Shown here piece after piece: positions 55,260-64,000 of a stretch of 64,000 nt of DNA. Within the stretch, counting starts at the first letter, position 1; each line of letters starts with the position of its first letter. The notes below the pieces were generated by a model. The model saw only the letters and a list, made by a program, of their open reading frames with translations, did not search any database and was not told the origin of the DNA. Made by a program: the position numbers and the translations under genes. This DNA comes from Streptomyces caelestis (GTDB lineage: Bacteria > Actinomycetota > Actinomycetes > Streptomycetales > Streptomycetaceae), in assembly GCF_014205255.1 (NCBI RefSeq), contig NZ_JACHNE010000001.1:4402001-4466000 (forward strand). Reading direction: 5' to 3'.

Positions 55260-57212
55260 ATGATCACGTTTCCTCAGCCCGCGCGTGGCGTACCGCGTCC
55301 GGGGCACATGATCGTATGTGGTGACGACGCGCTCGCCGAGCGGCTGGCCGCCGAGCTCGCCACGGTGTACCGGGAGCGGGTCACTCTGGTCGTACCGCCC
55401 TCGCGGCCTCCCGGCGCCCCCACCGGAAGGGCGCGCGCGGTCGCGCTGCTCGGCCGGATACAGACCGCCATGAACCGTACGGAGAACTCGACCGGCTCCG
55501 GCGCCACCGGTACGGCCCGCATCGTCGAGGCCGCCGTACTCGACGAAGCCGCCCTGGCCGAGATGGGCGTGCGCGAGGCCGCCGCGCTGGCGCTCGTGTA
55601 TGACGACGACGAGACCAACATCCACGCCGCGCTGGCCGCCCGCCGCCTCAACCCCCGGCTGCGCCTGGTCATCCGGCTCTACAACCGCAAGCTCGGCCAG
55701 CACCTGGAGGAACTCCTCGACCAGGCCGCCGTCCTCGCTGTCCCCGGCCTTGATCCCGAGGCCCTCGACACCTCCACCACCGTCCTGTCGGACGCCGACA
55801 CCGCGGCGCCCGCGCTCGCGGCCACCGCCGTGGCGGGCACCAGCAAGGTCGTCCAGGCAGACGGACTGCTGCTGCGCGCCGTGGAACGCACTCCGCCCGG
55901 CCGCGGCCGGGTCGCCGATCCCGGTCTGTGCACCCTCGCCGTGCTGTCGTCGACCACCATCGACCCGGCCGGAGCGGAAGGTTCGGATGCCAGCGGCAGG
56001 GAGGCGCCGATTCTGCTCCCGGACGACGACACGGTCGCGGGCGCCACCGGGCGCGGCATGGTGGTCCTCGAAACTGTCACGCATACGGCTTCCGGTTCCG
56101 CACCGCGACGGCTGGCGGGGCGCGGACTGCCGCTCGGCTCCCTGTTCTCGCGCCGACTGCGCTGGTCACTGGCCGGGCTGGTGGGCTGTGTCCTGGGCGT
56201 GGCCGTCGCGACCTGGCTGACCACGGGCGACCACCCGCTGCATGCCGCCTACCTCACCCTGCTCGACCTCTTCGCGATCGGCGACCCGGCGCTCGACGAG
56301 CCCACCGCGCGGCAGGTGCTCCAGCTCCTCGCCGGACTGGCCGGCCTGCTGCTCATGCCCGTCCTGCTCGCGGCCGTCCTGGAGGCGCTCGGCACCTTCC
56401 GCACCGCCTCCGCGCTGCGCCGACCACCCCGCGGCCTGTCCGACCACGTCGTCCTGCTCGGCCTCGGCAAGGTCGGCACCCGGGTGCTGGCCCGGCTCCG
56501 AGAACTCGACATCCCCGTGGTGTGCGTCGAAGAGGACCCGGAAGCGCGAGGCATTCCGCTCGCCCGCCGCCTGCGCGTCCCCACCGTCCTCGGGGACGCC
56601 ACCCAGGAGGGTGTGCTGGAGGCCGCCAAGATCGACCGCGCGCACGCCTTGCTCGCCCTCACCAGCAGCGACACGACGAACCTGGAAGCCGCCCTGTACG
56701 CACGCTCCGTCGAACCGGACCTGCGGGTGGCCCTGCGGCTGTACGACGACGGCTTCGCCACCGCCGTCTACCGCACCCTGCGCACCGCCCACCCGCGCGC
56801 CCTCACCCGCAGCCGCAGCGTCTCCACCCTCGCGGCCCCCGCCTTCGCCGGGGCCATGATGGGCCGCCGGGTCCTCGGGGCCATTCCCGTCGAGCGCCGC
56901 GTGCTGCTCTTCGCCGCCCTCGATGTCGCGGCGCACCCGCAGTTGGAGGGCCGCACCATCGCCGCGTCGTTCCGTCCCGGCAAGTGGCGCGTTCTGGCAC
57001 TGGACACGGCCGAACCGGACGAGCGGCTGCCGGACCTCGCCGCCACACCGGCGCACCACGGCGCCGTCCGTCCCGGCGGACTCGTATGGGACCTGCACCC
57101 CGGCTATGTCCTTCGGCCCGAAGACCGCGTGGTACTCGCCGCGACGCGCCAAGGACTGGCCGAACTCCTCGGCCGGCAGTCACGGCTGGGGGCGCGAACC
57201 ACTGACGCCTAG
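55260..57212 (+). CDS. Double-RCK (TrkA-N) ion channel-like protein
   Basis: 650 aa. The N-terminal Rossmann RCK domain starts MIVCGDDALAERLAAEL. Two membrane helices follow near 300-320 and 350-380, then a second RCK domain (HVVLLGLGKVGTRVLARLREL) and a C-terminal RCK-C-like region. The organisation RCK-TM-TM-RCK suggests a ligand-gated cation channel or Castor/Pollux-like protein. Between the helices the pore-loop position reads YLTLLDLFAIGDPALDEP without a TVGYG filter, so ion selectivity is unclear. ATG at 55260 chosen just before the first RCK strand. Confidence 0.82.
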   Translation: MITFPQPARGVPRPGHMIVCGDDALAERLAAELATVYRERVTLVVPPSRPPGAPTGRARAVALLGRIQTAMNRTENSTGSGATGTARIVEAAVLDEAALAEMGVREAAALALVYDDDETNIHAALAARRLNPRLRLVIRLYNRKLGQHLEELLDQAAVLAVPGLDPEALDTSTTVLSDADTAAPALAATAVAGTSKVVQADGLLLRAVERTPPGRGRVADPGLCTLAVLSSTTIDPAGAEGSDASGREAPILLPDDDTVAGATGRGMVVLETVTHTASGSAPRRLAGRGLPLGSLFSRRLRWSLAGLVGCVLGVAVATWLTTGDHPLHAAYLTLLDLFAIGDPALDEPTARQVLQLLAGLAGLLLMPVLLAAVLEALGTFRTASALRRPPRGLSDHVVLLGLGKVGTRVLARLRELDIPVVCVEEDPEARGIPLARRLRVPTVLGDATQEGVLEAAKIDRAHALLALTSSDTTNLEAALYARSVEPDLRVALRLYDDGFATAVYRTLRTAHPRALTRSRSVSTLAAPAFAGAMMGRRVLGAIPVERRVLLFAALDVAAHPQLEGRTIAASFRPGKWRVLALDTAEPDERLPDLAATPAHHGAVRPGGLVWDLHPGYVLRPEDRVVLAATRQGLAELLGRQSRLGARTTDA

Positions 57213-57715
57213 GTGTGCTGTTCGGAGAGGTTGGTGACGCGGGGCCTGGCACGCGCATCTGCGGCGTTGTCGTCGGTTGCCGATGCTCCGCATCGACGCC
57301 CTCCTCCGCCTTGCAGCTGCACGCACCAGGCCCCGCTCACCGGCGCGGACGAGATGCCGCCGATTCCCTGCGACCTGATCCAAACGACAGGCCCTAGCGG
57401 GGCAGCGATCGTTGCGGTGCGCTGGGCTGTTCTGGTCGACGGCCGCGTCGCCGTCGGGGCGCCCGGCTGCAGGGGAGTCACTTGCCGACACCGGCCTGGG
57501 CTGCTGTCTTTCTGTCTGCCATGGGACGAGCTCTCTTTTCCACCAGCAGGTCGTCCGGAGCGCAGGTGGTACACCGCGCCCAAGGGGTCGCCACGTCGCG
57601 CACGCGCAGGGTCTCCCGCCGCCGGGCGGGGATCCTCGCGAGCCGCGGGAGGTGGAGCAGGCCGCTGCAACCCTCGGAGTGATCCGGTCCGCCCTCGGTG
57701 GGTACAGCGTCACGC
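57213..57715. other. Gap between channel and GH15 genes
   Basis: 503 bp without an intact gene. It holds copy 2 of the 50-bp repeat. On the minus strand near 57478-57640 a stretch reads like the end of a protein (VRDVATPWARCTTCAPDDLL...TAAQAGVGK) but has no start or family I can support. Confidence 0.4.
57348..57397 (+). repeat. 50-bp repeat, copy 2 (possible insertion-sequence end)
   Basis: Matches 40601-40650 at about 41 of 50 bases and ends CAGGCCCTAG, resembling a terminal sequence of Streptomyces IS5-like elements. No transposase nearby. Confidence 0.5.
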
Positions 57716-59557
57716 ATGAACGAGTGGTCGCCGACGTCGCATGAGGAGTATCTGCCGATCGAGGACCACGGCCTGATCGGCGACGGCCGGGGGTGCGCCC
57801 TGGTGGGCCGCGACGGCGCCATCAGCTTCATGTGCGTCCCCCGGTTCGATGCCCCGCCCCTGTTCTGCTCACTGCTCGACCGCCACGGCGGCGGTTCCTT
57901 CCTGCTGGCACCCGAGGGCCTGCGGCTGAGCCGCCAGCACTACGTCGAGGACACCGGCGTCCTCGTGACGGAACTGCGTACGGACACCGGAGTCGTCGAG
58001 ATCACCGATGCGTTTCTCTTGCAACCGACTGCGCGGTTGGAGGTGGAGGCCCCGGTCGGCAGGGGAGAACTGGTCCGGCACGCACGCGTCACACATGGCT
58101 CTGTCGATCTGGCAGTGGCGGTACAGCCGCGAGGTCAAACCCACACCGAGCGTCAGGACGCAGGCTGGCGACTGACATGCCCCCGGCAAGCCCTGAAGCT
58201 GCACCTGACCGCCTCCCGGCCACTGCCCGGCCCCCGGTGCACCGTGCCCCTGAGCCAGGGCGAGGACCTCTGGTTCCGACTGCGCTGGAGTGATCGGCGG
58301 GACACCGACCCGGGACGATCAATCTCCCCGTGCTTCGGCGACACCGTACGGGCGTGGCGCCGCTGGTCGGCTTTCGTAGTGAAGGACGTTCCCCGCGCCG
58401 ACCTGGTGCGCCGCTCGGCCATCACACTGAAGCTTCTCGACTACGTCGAGAACGGCGCCATCGTTGCCGCCCCGACGTCTTCCCTGCCCGAACGCATCGG
58501 AGGCGACCGGAACTGGGACTACCGCTACGCCTGGATCCGGGACGCGGCGTACACCGTCTTCGCCCTGCGGCGCATCGGCCTTCCCGACGAAGCCGGAGGC
58601 TTCCTCCACTGGGCGCTGACGGCCGCCTGGCGGGACGGGCGACTGCGCGTGCTGTACGACGTGGACGGCCGGCCACCGCCGCCGGAAGTGATCGACGAGG
58701 AACTTGAGGGCTACCGCGGCTCCGCACCCGTACGGTGGGGAAACGCCGCCGTCGAACAGCTCCAGCATGACGTGTACGGCGAACTCCTCGACTGCGCCTT
58801 CCAATGGGCGGCCACGGGACGCCCCTTGAGCACCGGTCTGTGGCACCGCCTGTCCGGTCTGGCCGAACAAGCCCGCACCGCATGGCGGACACCGGATCAC
58901 GGCATCTGGGAAGTACGTACCCACGGACGCCCGTTCACGTATTCGGCAGCGATGTGCCAGGTGGCGCTCGACCGCGCCGCACGTCTCGCCACCCGCCTGA
59001 ACCTCCCAGGAAACGCCACCACGTGGGCCGCGGAGGCTCGTCACCTCACCGGCCGGATCATCCACGACGCCTGGGACGGGCACACGCACTCCTTCACAGA
59101 ACACCTCGGCGCAAGAGGCGGCCTGGACGCCTCCCTGCTCGCCCTGCCCCTCAGACGCGTCCTTCCCGCCGACCACCCCCGCATGGTCGCCACCACACAG
59201 GCGATCACCGAACGCCTCGGCGCGGGCGACGGCCTGCTGTTCCGCTACCTGCCGCAGGACTCGCCCGACGGTCTCCAGGAGCCGGAGGGCGCCTTCCTGC
59301 TGTGCAGTTTCTGGCTCGTGGACAACCTCGCGGGCCAAGGCCGCGTCGACGAAGCCTCGGAGCTGTTCGAGAAGCTGTGCTCCTACGCCAGCCCGCTCGG
59401 CCTGTACGCCGAACAGATCGATCCCGCAGACCGCTCCTTCCTCGGCAACTTCCCTCAGGCACTCAGCCACGTCGGGCTGCTGTCCAGCGCTGTCGTCCTC
59501 GCCCGCACGCAGCGCGGCATACGCCCGGAGCTCTCCACCCACGCGTGGTTTCGGTGA
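57716..59557 (+). CDS. Glycoside hydrolase family 15 protein (glucoamylase or trehalase type)
   Basis: 613 aa, cytoplasmic, no signal peptide. The N-terminal beta-sandwich (IEDHGLIGDGRGCALVGRDGAISFMCVPRFDAPP) and C-terminal (alpha/alpha)6 barrel carry family motifs (GGDRNWDYRYAWIRDAAY, DEELEGYRGSAPVRWGNAA, GLYAEQID, FLGNFPQALSHVGL). Actinobacterial GH15 members include trehalases and glucan glucosidases; the substrate cannot be fixed here. ATG at 57716 is preferred over a GTG 18 bp earlier. Ribosome-site evidence is weak for both. Confidence 0.9.
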   Translation: MNEWSPTSHEEYLPIEDHGLIGDGRGCALVGRDGAISFMCVPRFDAPPLFCSLLDRHGGGSFLLAPEGLRLSRQHYVEDTGVLVTELRTDTGVVEITDAFLLQPTARLEVEAPVGRGELVRHARVTHGSVDLAVAVQPRGQTHTERQDAGWRLTCPRQALKLHLTASRPLPGPRCTVPLSQGEDLWFRLRWSDRRDTDPGRSISPCFGDTVRAWRRWSAFVVKDVPRADLVRRSAITLKLLDYVENGAIVAAPTSSLPERIGGDRNWDYRYAWIRDAAYTVFALRRIGLPDEAGGFLHWALTAAWRDGRLRVLYDVDGRPPPPEVIDEELEGYRGSAPVRWGNAAVEQLQHDVYGELLDCAFQWAATGRPLSTGLWHRLSGLAEQARTAWRTPDHGIWEVRTHGRPFTYSAAMCQVALDRAARLATRLNLPGNATTWAAEARHLTGRIIHDAWDGHTHSFTEHLGARGGLDASLLALPLRRVLPADHPRMVATTQAITERLGAGDGLLFRYLPQDSPDGLQEPEGAFLLCSFWLVDNLAGQGRVDEASELFEKLCSYASPLGLYAEQIDPADRSFLGNFPQALSHVGLLSSAVVLARTQRGIRPELSTHAWFR

Positions 59558-59633
59558 GGGCACTGCCACAGGCCTGGTGATCGCGATGCGGGCCGTTGGC
59601 TCCGCGCGCTCCATCCGCCGGCGCCGAGCGGCT

Positions 59634-60010
59634 TCAGCGGATGTACTTGATGATGAAGGCGATCACCATGTTGACGGCCTGGTTCTTGACCCAGCCCGGA
59701 AGGAACTTCCAGACGACGCCCCCGTTTTCTCCCCCGAGGCAGCCGATGACGGCGTTCCTGACGCAGGTCTTCTTGCCGGACGCCTTGCCCGCCGCGATAT
59801 CGCTGAGCACCGAGCGGGAATGCCGACCGGCGCCCCCTTCGCGCACCATGCCGCGGCACCGACGGCCGCCGCGGCGATCGAGAAGGCGAAGCCACCGGAC
59901 CCGCTCATGGCCTTCTCGATCTCGGCCAGCGCCTCCGGGCCCATCTCCTGCTCGATGAACTGGCGCTGCTCCGCAGTCAGTTCAGGAGCCTGCGTGGCGG
60001 CTCTGGCAGG
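59634..60010 (-). pseudogene. Frameshifted small hydrophobic protein, bacteriocin-like
   Basis: Two frames join near 59820. The first, from a GTG at 60010, gives PARAATQAPELTAEQRQFIE, an acidic EMGPEALAEIEKAMSGSGG segment and a hydrophobic stretch (FAFSIAAAAVGAAAWCAKGA). The second gives SVLSDIAAGKASGKKTCVRN, a cationic Gly-rich helix and VVWKFLPGWVKN to a stop at 59634. The acidic leader ending in GG, followed by hydrophobic and cationic Gly/Ala-rich helices, resembles a bacteriocin precursor, but no export or immunity gene is adjacent and the family is not recognised. Confidence 0.5.
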
Positions 60011-60070
60011 CACGGTGCGAGCCGTTCCGCGCCTCCGTGGTCTTCGCCTCCAGGTCATGGAGGTGATCAC

Positions 60071-60457
60071 GGACGGGACTCTGACATCCCGAGGGAGGTC
60101 CGGAATAAAAGGAAGACGCGTGAAAAGGAAGCGAAGAAATTCCTTGAAACGCGGATCACTTGGGATCGTACACGGCTCAACTTTATGTCAGCACGCCACT
60201 TGAGGTAGATGGCAAAGAGCCAGTCGCGGTTGTCCGACTCCAGCACTATCCGCCCCAACTCCCCGTACGTCCACGGTGGGAGAAACACTGCCCTGTGGAG
60301 GGATCAATTCACATTCCGCGCGCGGCAGGCTGGGTGCGTCCCGTACGTACCGACCCAAGGACCCAACGCACGTGCGCAACAGTCGAATATCCCTCTTCCT
60401 GGCGGTCAGCGCCGTCACCAATGAGACGGACTCGCCCTCGAAGCGTCCCCGGACCTG
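60071..60457. other. Intergenic region upstream of the frameshifted gene
   Basis: 387 bp of lower GC than its surroundings. A minus-strand frame (60067-60288, 73 aa, TYGELGRIVLESDNRDWLFAIYLKW...) may be a gene fragment but has no support beyond being open. Otherwise nothing recognised. Confidence 0.35.
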
Positions 60458-62896
60458 TCACTCCCGTACGCCCGCCAGTTCCACCGGCCGGCGGCGCAGG
60501 GCGAGGGCGGCCGGGACGAGCGCGGAGGTCACGGCGAGGAAGGCGCAGACGGCCGTCGTCGTGCCGAGGGCCTGCCACGGGAGCTGGATCGTGGCCGGGG
60601 CCGACAGCAGGGCGAGGGCGCTCGCCATGCCGGCCAGGTTGACGGCGGCGACCAGGAGGCCGAGGAGGGCGCCGGCCGCCACGACCGTCAGGGCCTCGGC
60701 GCCGGTCAGCCGCAGGACCTGCCGGCGGGTGGCTCCGGCCAGCCGCAGCAGGGCCAGGTCGCGGGCCCGGTCGGACGTCGCCATGGCCATGGTGTTGGCC
60801 ACGGAGATGCCCGTGTAGAGGAGGGCGATGCCGAGGACCAGCAGGAGGCCGAGGCGGGTGGTGCGGTGGGGCTCGGGGTGGGTGGCCCGGATCCACGCCT
60901 CGCGGGTGAGGACCTGTCCGTTCCCGGTGCCGAGCGCCTCGCGCAGGGCGGTGGCGACGGTTTCCGGGTCCGCGCCGCGGGTCAGGGCCACGTCGATCCG
61001 GTCGGCCCTGGCGCCCGGGGCATTGCGCGGAGTGACGTAGACACCGTTGTCGCCGGTGCCGGTGGTCATCACCGCGGCGATCCGCAGGGTGCGCGGCGAT
61101 CCGTCGCCGAGCCAGACGCGGACCCGGTCGCCCACCCGGTGCCGCTGCCACTCCTCGTTGACGATGATCGAGTCGTCGTCGAGGTCGCTGACCGCGCCGG
61201 CGGCCAGGGGGAGGCGGGTGGTGGCCGCGAGGGGGCCGGGGGTGGCGGCGCGGGCCTCGGAGCGGACGAGGGCCACGTCGTCCTCCAGGACGTGGACGGC
61301 CGTCGAGGACGTCGGCGACGTCTCGGCGCCCGGGACGGCGCGCAGTCTGCGCAGGGCGGCGGCGTCGAAGCCGGTGCCGGCCGGTGGGATCACGACGAAA
61401 GCGGCGGTGGTGCGCTCGCTCGTCTCGGCGGTCCTCGCCCGGTTCAGGGTCTCGGTGGCGCCGAGCAGGGAACCGGCGAGGGCGACGGTGACCAGGACGG
61501 GGGCCGCGAGGGCGGCGGCGCGGCGCATCCCGGCGGCGGTGTTCTCGCGGACCAGCATCGCGCAGGCACCCGGCAGCCACGTCAGCAGCCGGGTCAGGGG
61601 GCGCAGCACCAGCGGGGAGAGCAGGGCGGCCGCGGTGATCAGCAGCATCGGGCGGCTGATGTAGGACTTGCGGTGCAGCAGGCCGGTCGGGTCGTCGGCC
61701 AGGGACAGGCCCAGGGTCACCGCGGCCGTCAGCAGCAGGGCCGCGCCGGACAGCAGGCGACCCCGGGTGATCGTCCGGCTCTCCGCCGAGGCCTCGCGCA
61801 GCGCCTCGGTGGGGCCGGTGCGGCCGGCCCGCCAGGACGCCGCGGTCGCTCCGCACAGGGCGACGAGCAGGCCGGTCCAGAAGGCCGCGTGGTAGGGCCA
61901 GGTGTGGTCGCCGATGGTGAACCAGGCCGGGGCGAGGCCGTTGTCGACGACCCAGGCCGCGAGGTGGGGAGCTCCGTGGGAGCCGAGGGCGCAGCCGGTG
62001 GCCGAGGCGAGGGCGCCGACGGCGAGGGCCTCGGTGAGGACGCTCCGGCGGATCTGGCCCGGGGTGGCGCCGGCGGTGCGCAGCAGGGCGAACTCCCGGC
62101 GCCGCTGGGCGACCGCGAAGGCGAAGGTGGACGCCACGACGAAGACCGACACGAAGGCGGTGACGCCGCCGGCGGTGCCGAACAGGGAGTTCATCGCCGT
62201 GAGCGCCTCGTCGTCCCGGCCGGGGTCGGCGTCGGCGAGGCGGCGGGCCTTCCCGGTGAGGACCTGTGCGCTGTCGCCCACCGCCTCCCCCACGGCTGCC
62301 GGATCGGCCTCGACGGCCAACTGTGTGACCGAGGGGGACAGTCGGGCGGCGCGGGCGTCGGTGAAGAACACGGCGTTCTCGAAGCCGCGCGAGGTGAGCG
62401 TGCCGACGACGCGTACCGGGCCCCGGTCGGTGTGGAGGTGCCGGCCCGGGCGGGCCCAGTCGCCGGTGACGGCGACCTCGTCGGCGGTGCGGGGGGCTCG
62501 GCCGGTGGCGAGGTCGTAAGGGGCGAAGGCGGCGGTGGACCAAGGGTGGCCGACCAGGTCCGTCGGGGCGTCCGTGGCGCGGACGGCGAAGGACCTGTCC
62601 GCCACGACCGGGCCCAGCTTCCGCAACTTCGCGACGGTCGCGGCGGGGACCGGGCGCGGGTGGGCGAGCCGGGACTCGCGGTCGCCGGTCGGGGTCGGTA
62701 CGCGCAGCGTGTCCTGGCCCTTGACGACGACCGGTGCCGCAGCGAAGCGCTCGGGGGCCCGCTGCGGGGCGGTGGCCGACGAGGCCAGGGCCAGGCCCGT
62801 CACGGTCAGCAGTGCCACGCCCAGACAGAGCGCGACGAAACTGCCGGTGAAGGTGGCCCAGCGGGCGCGCAGGGTGCGCAGGGCGACGCTCAGCAC
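60458..62896 (-). CDS. ABC transporter permease, FtsX-like (MacB type)
   Basis: 812 aa. Two FtsX-like permease modules, each with a large extracytoplasmic loop, and helices near 15-40, 240-265, 290-310, 340-360, 400-480 and 680-800. Conserved FtsX cytoplasmic motifs AQRRREFALLRTAGATPGQIRR and RARDLALLRLAGATRRQV. Such transporters export peptides or lipids or resist antibiotics. GTG at 62896 overlaps the ATPase stop by 7 bp, so the two are coupled. Confidence 0.92.
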   Translation of the reverse strand: MLSVALRTLRARWATFTGSFVALCLGVALLTVTGLALASSATAPQRAPERFAAAPVVVKGQDTLRVPTPTGDRESRLAHPRPVPAATVAKLRKLGPVVADRSFAVRATDAPTDLVGHPWSTAAFAPYDLATGRAPRTADEVAVTGDWARPGRHLHTDRGPVRVVGTLTSRGFENAVFFTDARAARLSPSVTQLAVEADPAAVGEAVGDSAQVLTGKARRLADADPGRDDEALTAMNSLFGTAGGVTAFVSVFVVASTFAFAVAQRRREFALLRTAGATPGQIRRSVLTEALAVGALASATGCALGSHGAPHLAAWVVDNGLAPAWFTIGDHTWPYHAAFWTGLLVALCGATAASWRAGRTGPTEALREASAESRTITRGRLLSGAALLLTAAVTLGLSLADDPTGLLHRKSYISRPMLLITAAALLSPLVLRPLTRLLTWLPGACAMLVRENTAAGMRRAAALAAPVLVTVALAGSLLGATETLNRARTAETSERTTAAFVVIPPAGTGFDAAALRRLRAVPGAETSPTSSTAVHVLEDDVALVRSEARAATPGPLAATTRLPLAAGAVSDLDDDSIIVNEEWQRHRVGDRVRVWLGDGSPRTLRIAAVMTTGTGDNGVYVTPRNAPGARADRIDVALTRGADPETVATALREALGTGNGQVLTREAWIRATHPEPHRTTRLGLLLVLGIALLYTGISVANTMAMATSDRARDLALLRLAGATRRQVLRLTGAEALTVVAAGALLGLLVAAVNLAGMASALALLSAPATIQLPWQALGTTTAVCAFLAVTSALVPAALALRRRPVELAGVRE

Positions 62897-63615
62897 GGCA
62901 CGGCCTCCAGACGCGTCATGCGCGCGGCGACGGCGTCGGCGCTCGGACCCGTCAACTCCCCGTGGACGCGCCCGTCGACGAGGAAGAGCACGCGGTCCGC
63001 GTAGGCGGCGGCCACCGGGTCGTGCGTGACCATGACGACCGTCTGGCCCTCGCGGTCGACCATGCCGCGCAGCAGCCCCAGCACCGCGCGGCCGGTGCGC
63101 GTGTCCAGGGCGCCGGTCGGTTCGTCGGCGAACAGCACGTCGGGACGGGTGATCACCGCGCGGGCCAGGGCGACGCGTTGCTGCTGGCCACCGGACAGCT
63201 GCGCAGGTCTGTGCCGGGCCCGGTCGGCGAGGCCGACCTGCTGGAGCGCCTGGCGCACCCGGGCCTTCGGGACGCGCCGGCCGGCCAGGCGCAGGGGCAG
63301 CGCGACGTTCTGCCCGGCGGTCAGCGAGGGCAGCAGGTTGAACGCCTGGAAGACGAACCCGACGCGCTCGCGGCGCAGCAGGGTCAGCCGCCGCTCGCTC
63401 AGCCCGGTCAGTTCGGTGCCGGCCAGGGTGACCGAGCCGGAGGTGGGCCGGTCCAGGCCGGCGGCGCACTGGAGCAGGGTCGACTTGCCGGAGCCGGAGG
63501 GGCCCATGACGGCGGTGAAGGTCCCGGCGGGGAAGGCCAGGGAGATGTCGTCGAGCGCGGTCACTGGTCCGTACGCCCTGCTGACGGATTCCAGCCGGAT
63601 GGCGTCGTGTGTCAT
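62890..63615 (-). CDS. ABC transporter ATP-binding protein (LolD/MacB type)
   Basis: 241 aa. Walker A GPSGSGKST, Q-loop in FVFQAFNLLPSLT, signature LSGGQQQRVALARA, Walker B VLFADEPTGALD and switch His in MVTHDP. It energises the adjacent FtsX-like permease. ATG at 63615, with AGGGAACCC upstream. A divergent sensor-kinase-like gene follows, a common transporter and two-component layout. Confidence 0.94.
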   Translation of the reverse strand: MTHDAIRLESVSRAYGPVTALDDISLAFPAGTFTAVMGPSGSGKSTLLQCAAGLDRPTSGSVTLAGTELTGLSERRLTLLRRERVGFVFQAFNLLPSLTAGQNVALPLRLAGRRVPKARVRQALQQVGLADRARHRPAQLSGGQQQRVALARAVITRPDVLFADEPTGALDTRTGRAVLGLLRGMVDREGQTVVMVTHDPVAAAYADRVLFLVDGRVHGELTGPSADAVAARMTRLEAVPC

Positions 63616-63778
63616 GGGTTCCCTGCCTCGTGTCGGTCGGCGGTGGCTTCCAGCGAATCGCGCGGAGGCGGGTCGGCGCAGTGCGGCGGGGCCTAGACCT
63701 GAGGTAGGGCCAGGCATACCTCCCGGCCTCCGCCTGGGCCCATGGCCGGGGCCTCGGCGGGCCTCTACGGTGATCCCC

Positions 63779-64000
63779 ATGCAGCCTCGGAACGTGTGGC
63801 AGGCCATGGCCCGCCCCGGCTACCTGACGTCGGCGTGGCCGTGGCGGTCGGCCGCGTACCTGCTCACCGGTGCGGTGACCGGCGTCGTCGTGCTCGTGGG
63901 AATCGTGGTCTCGGCGGCGGTCGGGGGTGTGTTCGCGCTCGCCCTCGTCGGACTGCCGCTGCTCCTGTGCACGGCCCTGGCGGGTGTCCCGGTCGCCGCG
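63779..64000 (+). CDS. Sensor-domain protein, probable histidine kinase (partial, cut by window end)
   Basis: 74 codons from the ATG at 63779, open to the window edge. It starts MQPRNVWQAMARPGYLTSAW, then hydrophobic segments (AAYLLTGAVTGVVVLVGIVVS and GGVFALALVGLPLLLCTALAG), the pattern of the membrane putative-sensor domain that precedes histidine kinases in Streptomyces. The kinase part lies outside the window. It is divergent from the ABC genes, which it may regulate. Confidence 0.65.
   Translation, partial: MQPRNVWQAMARPGYLTSAWPWRSAAYLLTGAVTGVVVLVGIVVSAAVGGVFALALVGLPLLLCTALAGVPVAA

Noticed and set aside
60067..60288. 73-aa minus-strand frame
   Set aside because: No family, no ribosome site and lower GC; kept only as a note in the intergenic entry.

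Overview
The window is oriC-centred chromosomal DNA from a Streptomyces species. The support is: very high GC with strong third-position GC; the gene order rnpA-rpmH / dnaA-oriC-dnaN-gnd-recF-gyrB-gyrA; parAB with many GTTTCACGTGAAAC parS sites; crgA; and the fhaA-fhaB-pstP-rodA-pbpA-pknB cluster. No phage, CRISPR array, rRNA operon or intact insertion sequence was seen.

Layout. 0.1-4.7 kb: a MurJ-associated pseudokinase, a low-GC insertion carrying two poorly preserved genes, then sigM and its anti-sigma gene. 4.7-6.2 kb: trxB-trxA behind a SigR-type promoter. 6.2-13.2 kb (minus strand): a GNAT gene, parB, parA, rsmG, jag, yidC, yidD, rnpA and rpmH. 13.2-26.4 kb (plus strand): dnaA, oriC with about 20 DnaA boxes, dnaN, gnd, recF, a DciA-like gene, gyrB, gyrA and a DUF3566 membrane protein. 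26.5-33.4 kb: tRNA-Ile, a patch of remnants, small conserved Streptomyces proteins, a Ser/Thr kinase with an HTH partner, tRNA-Ala and a DUF5324-type protein. 33.7-40.2 kb: cyclophilin, rhomboid protease, crgA, a DUF881 protein, and a coupled run of three class E sortases interleaved with a small membrane protein and pabA. 40.2-42.7 kb: a patch of decayed genes for secreted proteins. 42.8-51.0 kb (minus strand): the cell-wall and phospho-signalling operon. 51.5-64 kb: tRNA-Leu, then accessory genes (flotillin/NfeD, a double-RCK ion channel, a GH15 glycosidase, a frameshifted small gene, an ABC transporter and the start of a sensor-kinase-like gene).

How the genes fit together. The core is the replication and segregation hub. 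DnaA acts on oriC, DnaN and gyrase support elongation, and ParB loads on parS sites spread over at least 33 kb and is pulled by ParA. DnaA boxes also sit outside oriC: upstream of dnaA, parA and gyrB, and in a compact cluster at 35.26-35.46 kb. Growth and division are served by YidC/Jag, CrgA, RodA/PbpA, PknB/PstP and the FHA proteins; in mycobacteria FhaA binds the MurJ pseudokinase, whose homologue opens this window.

The parts that depart from the conserved plan are the low-GC insertion at 1.8-2.9 kb, the graveyard at 40.2-42.7 kb (including an M15-type peptidase that has lost metal ligands and carries two frameshifts), remnants beside tRNA-Ile and tRNA-Leu, a 50-bp repeat shared by 40.6 and 57.35 kb, and the frameshifted gene at 59.6-60.0 kb. 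I found no convincing wholly new system. The best candidates for follow-up are the extended parS palindrome fused to a terminator, the shared translation of coding-region parS sites, the extra-oriC DnaA-box clusters, the DnaA linker repeats and the decayed membrane-protein/peptidase cassette.
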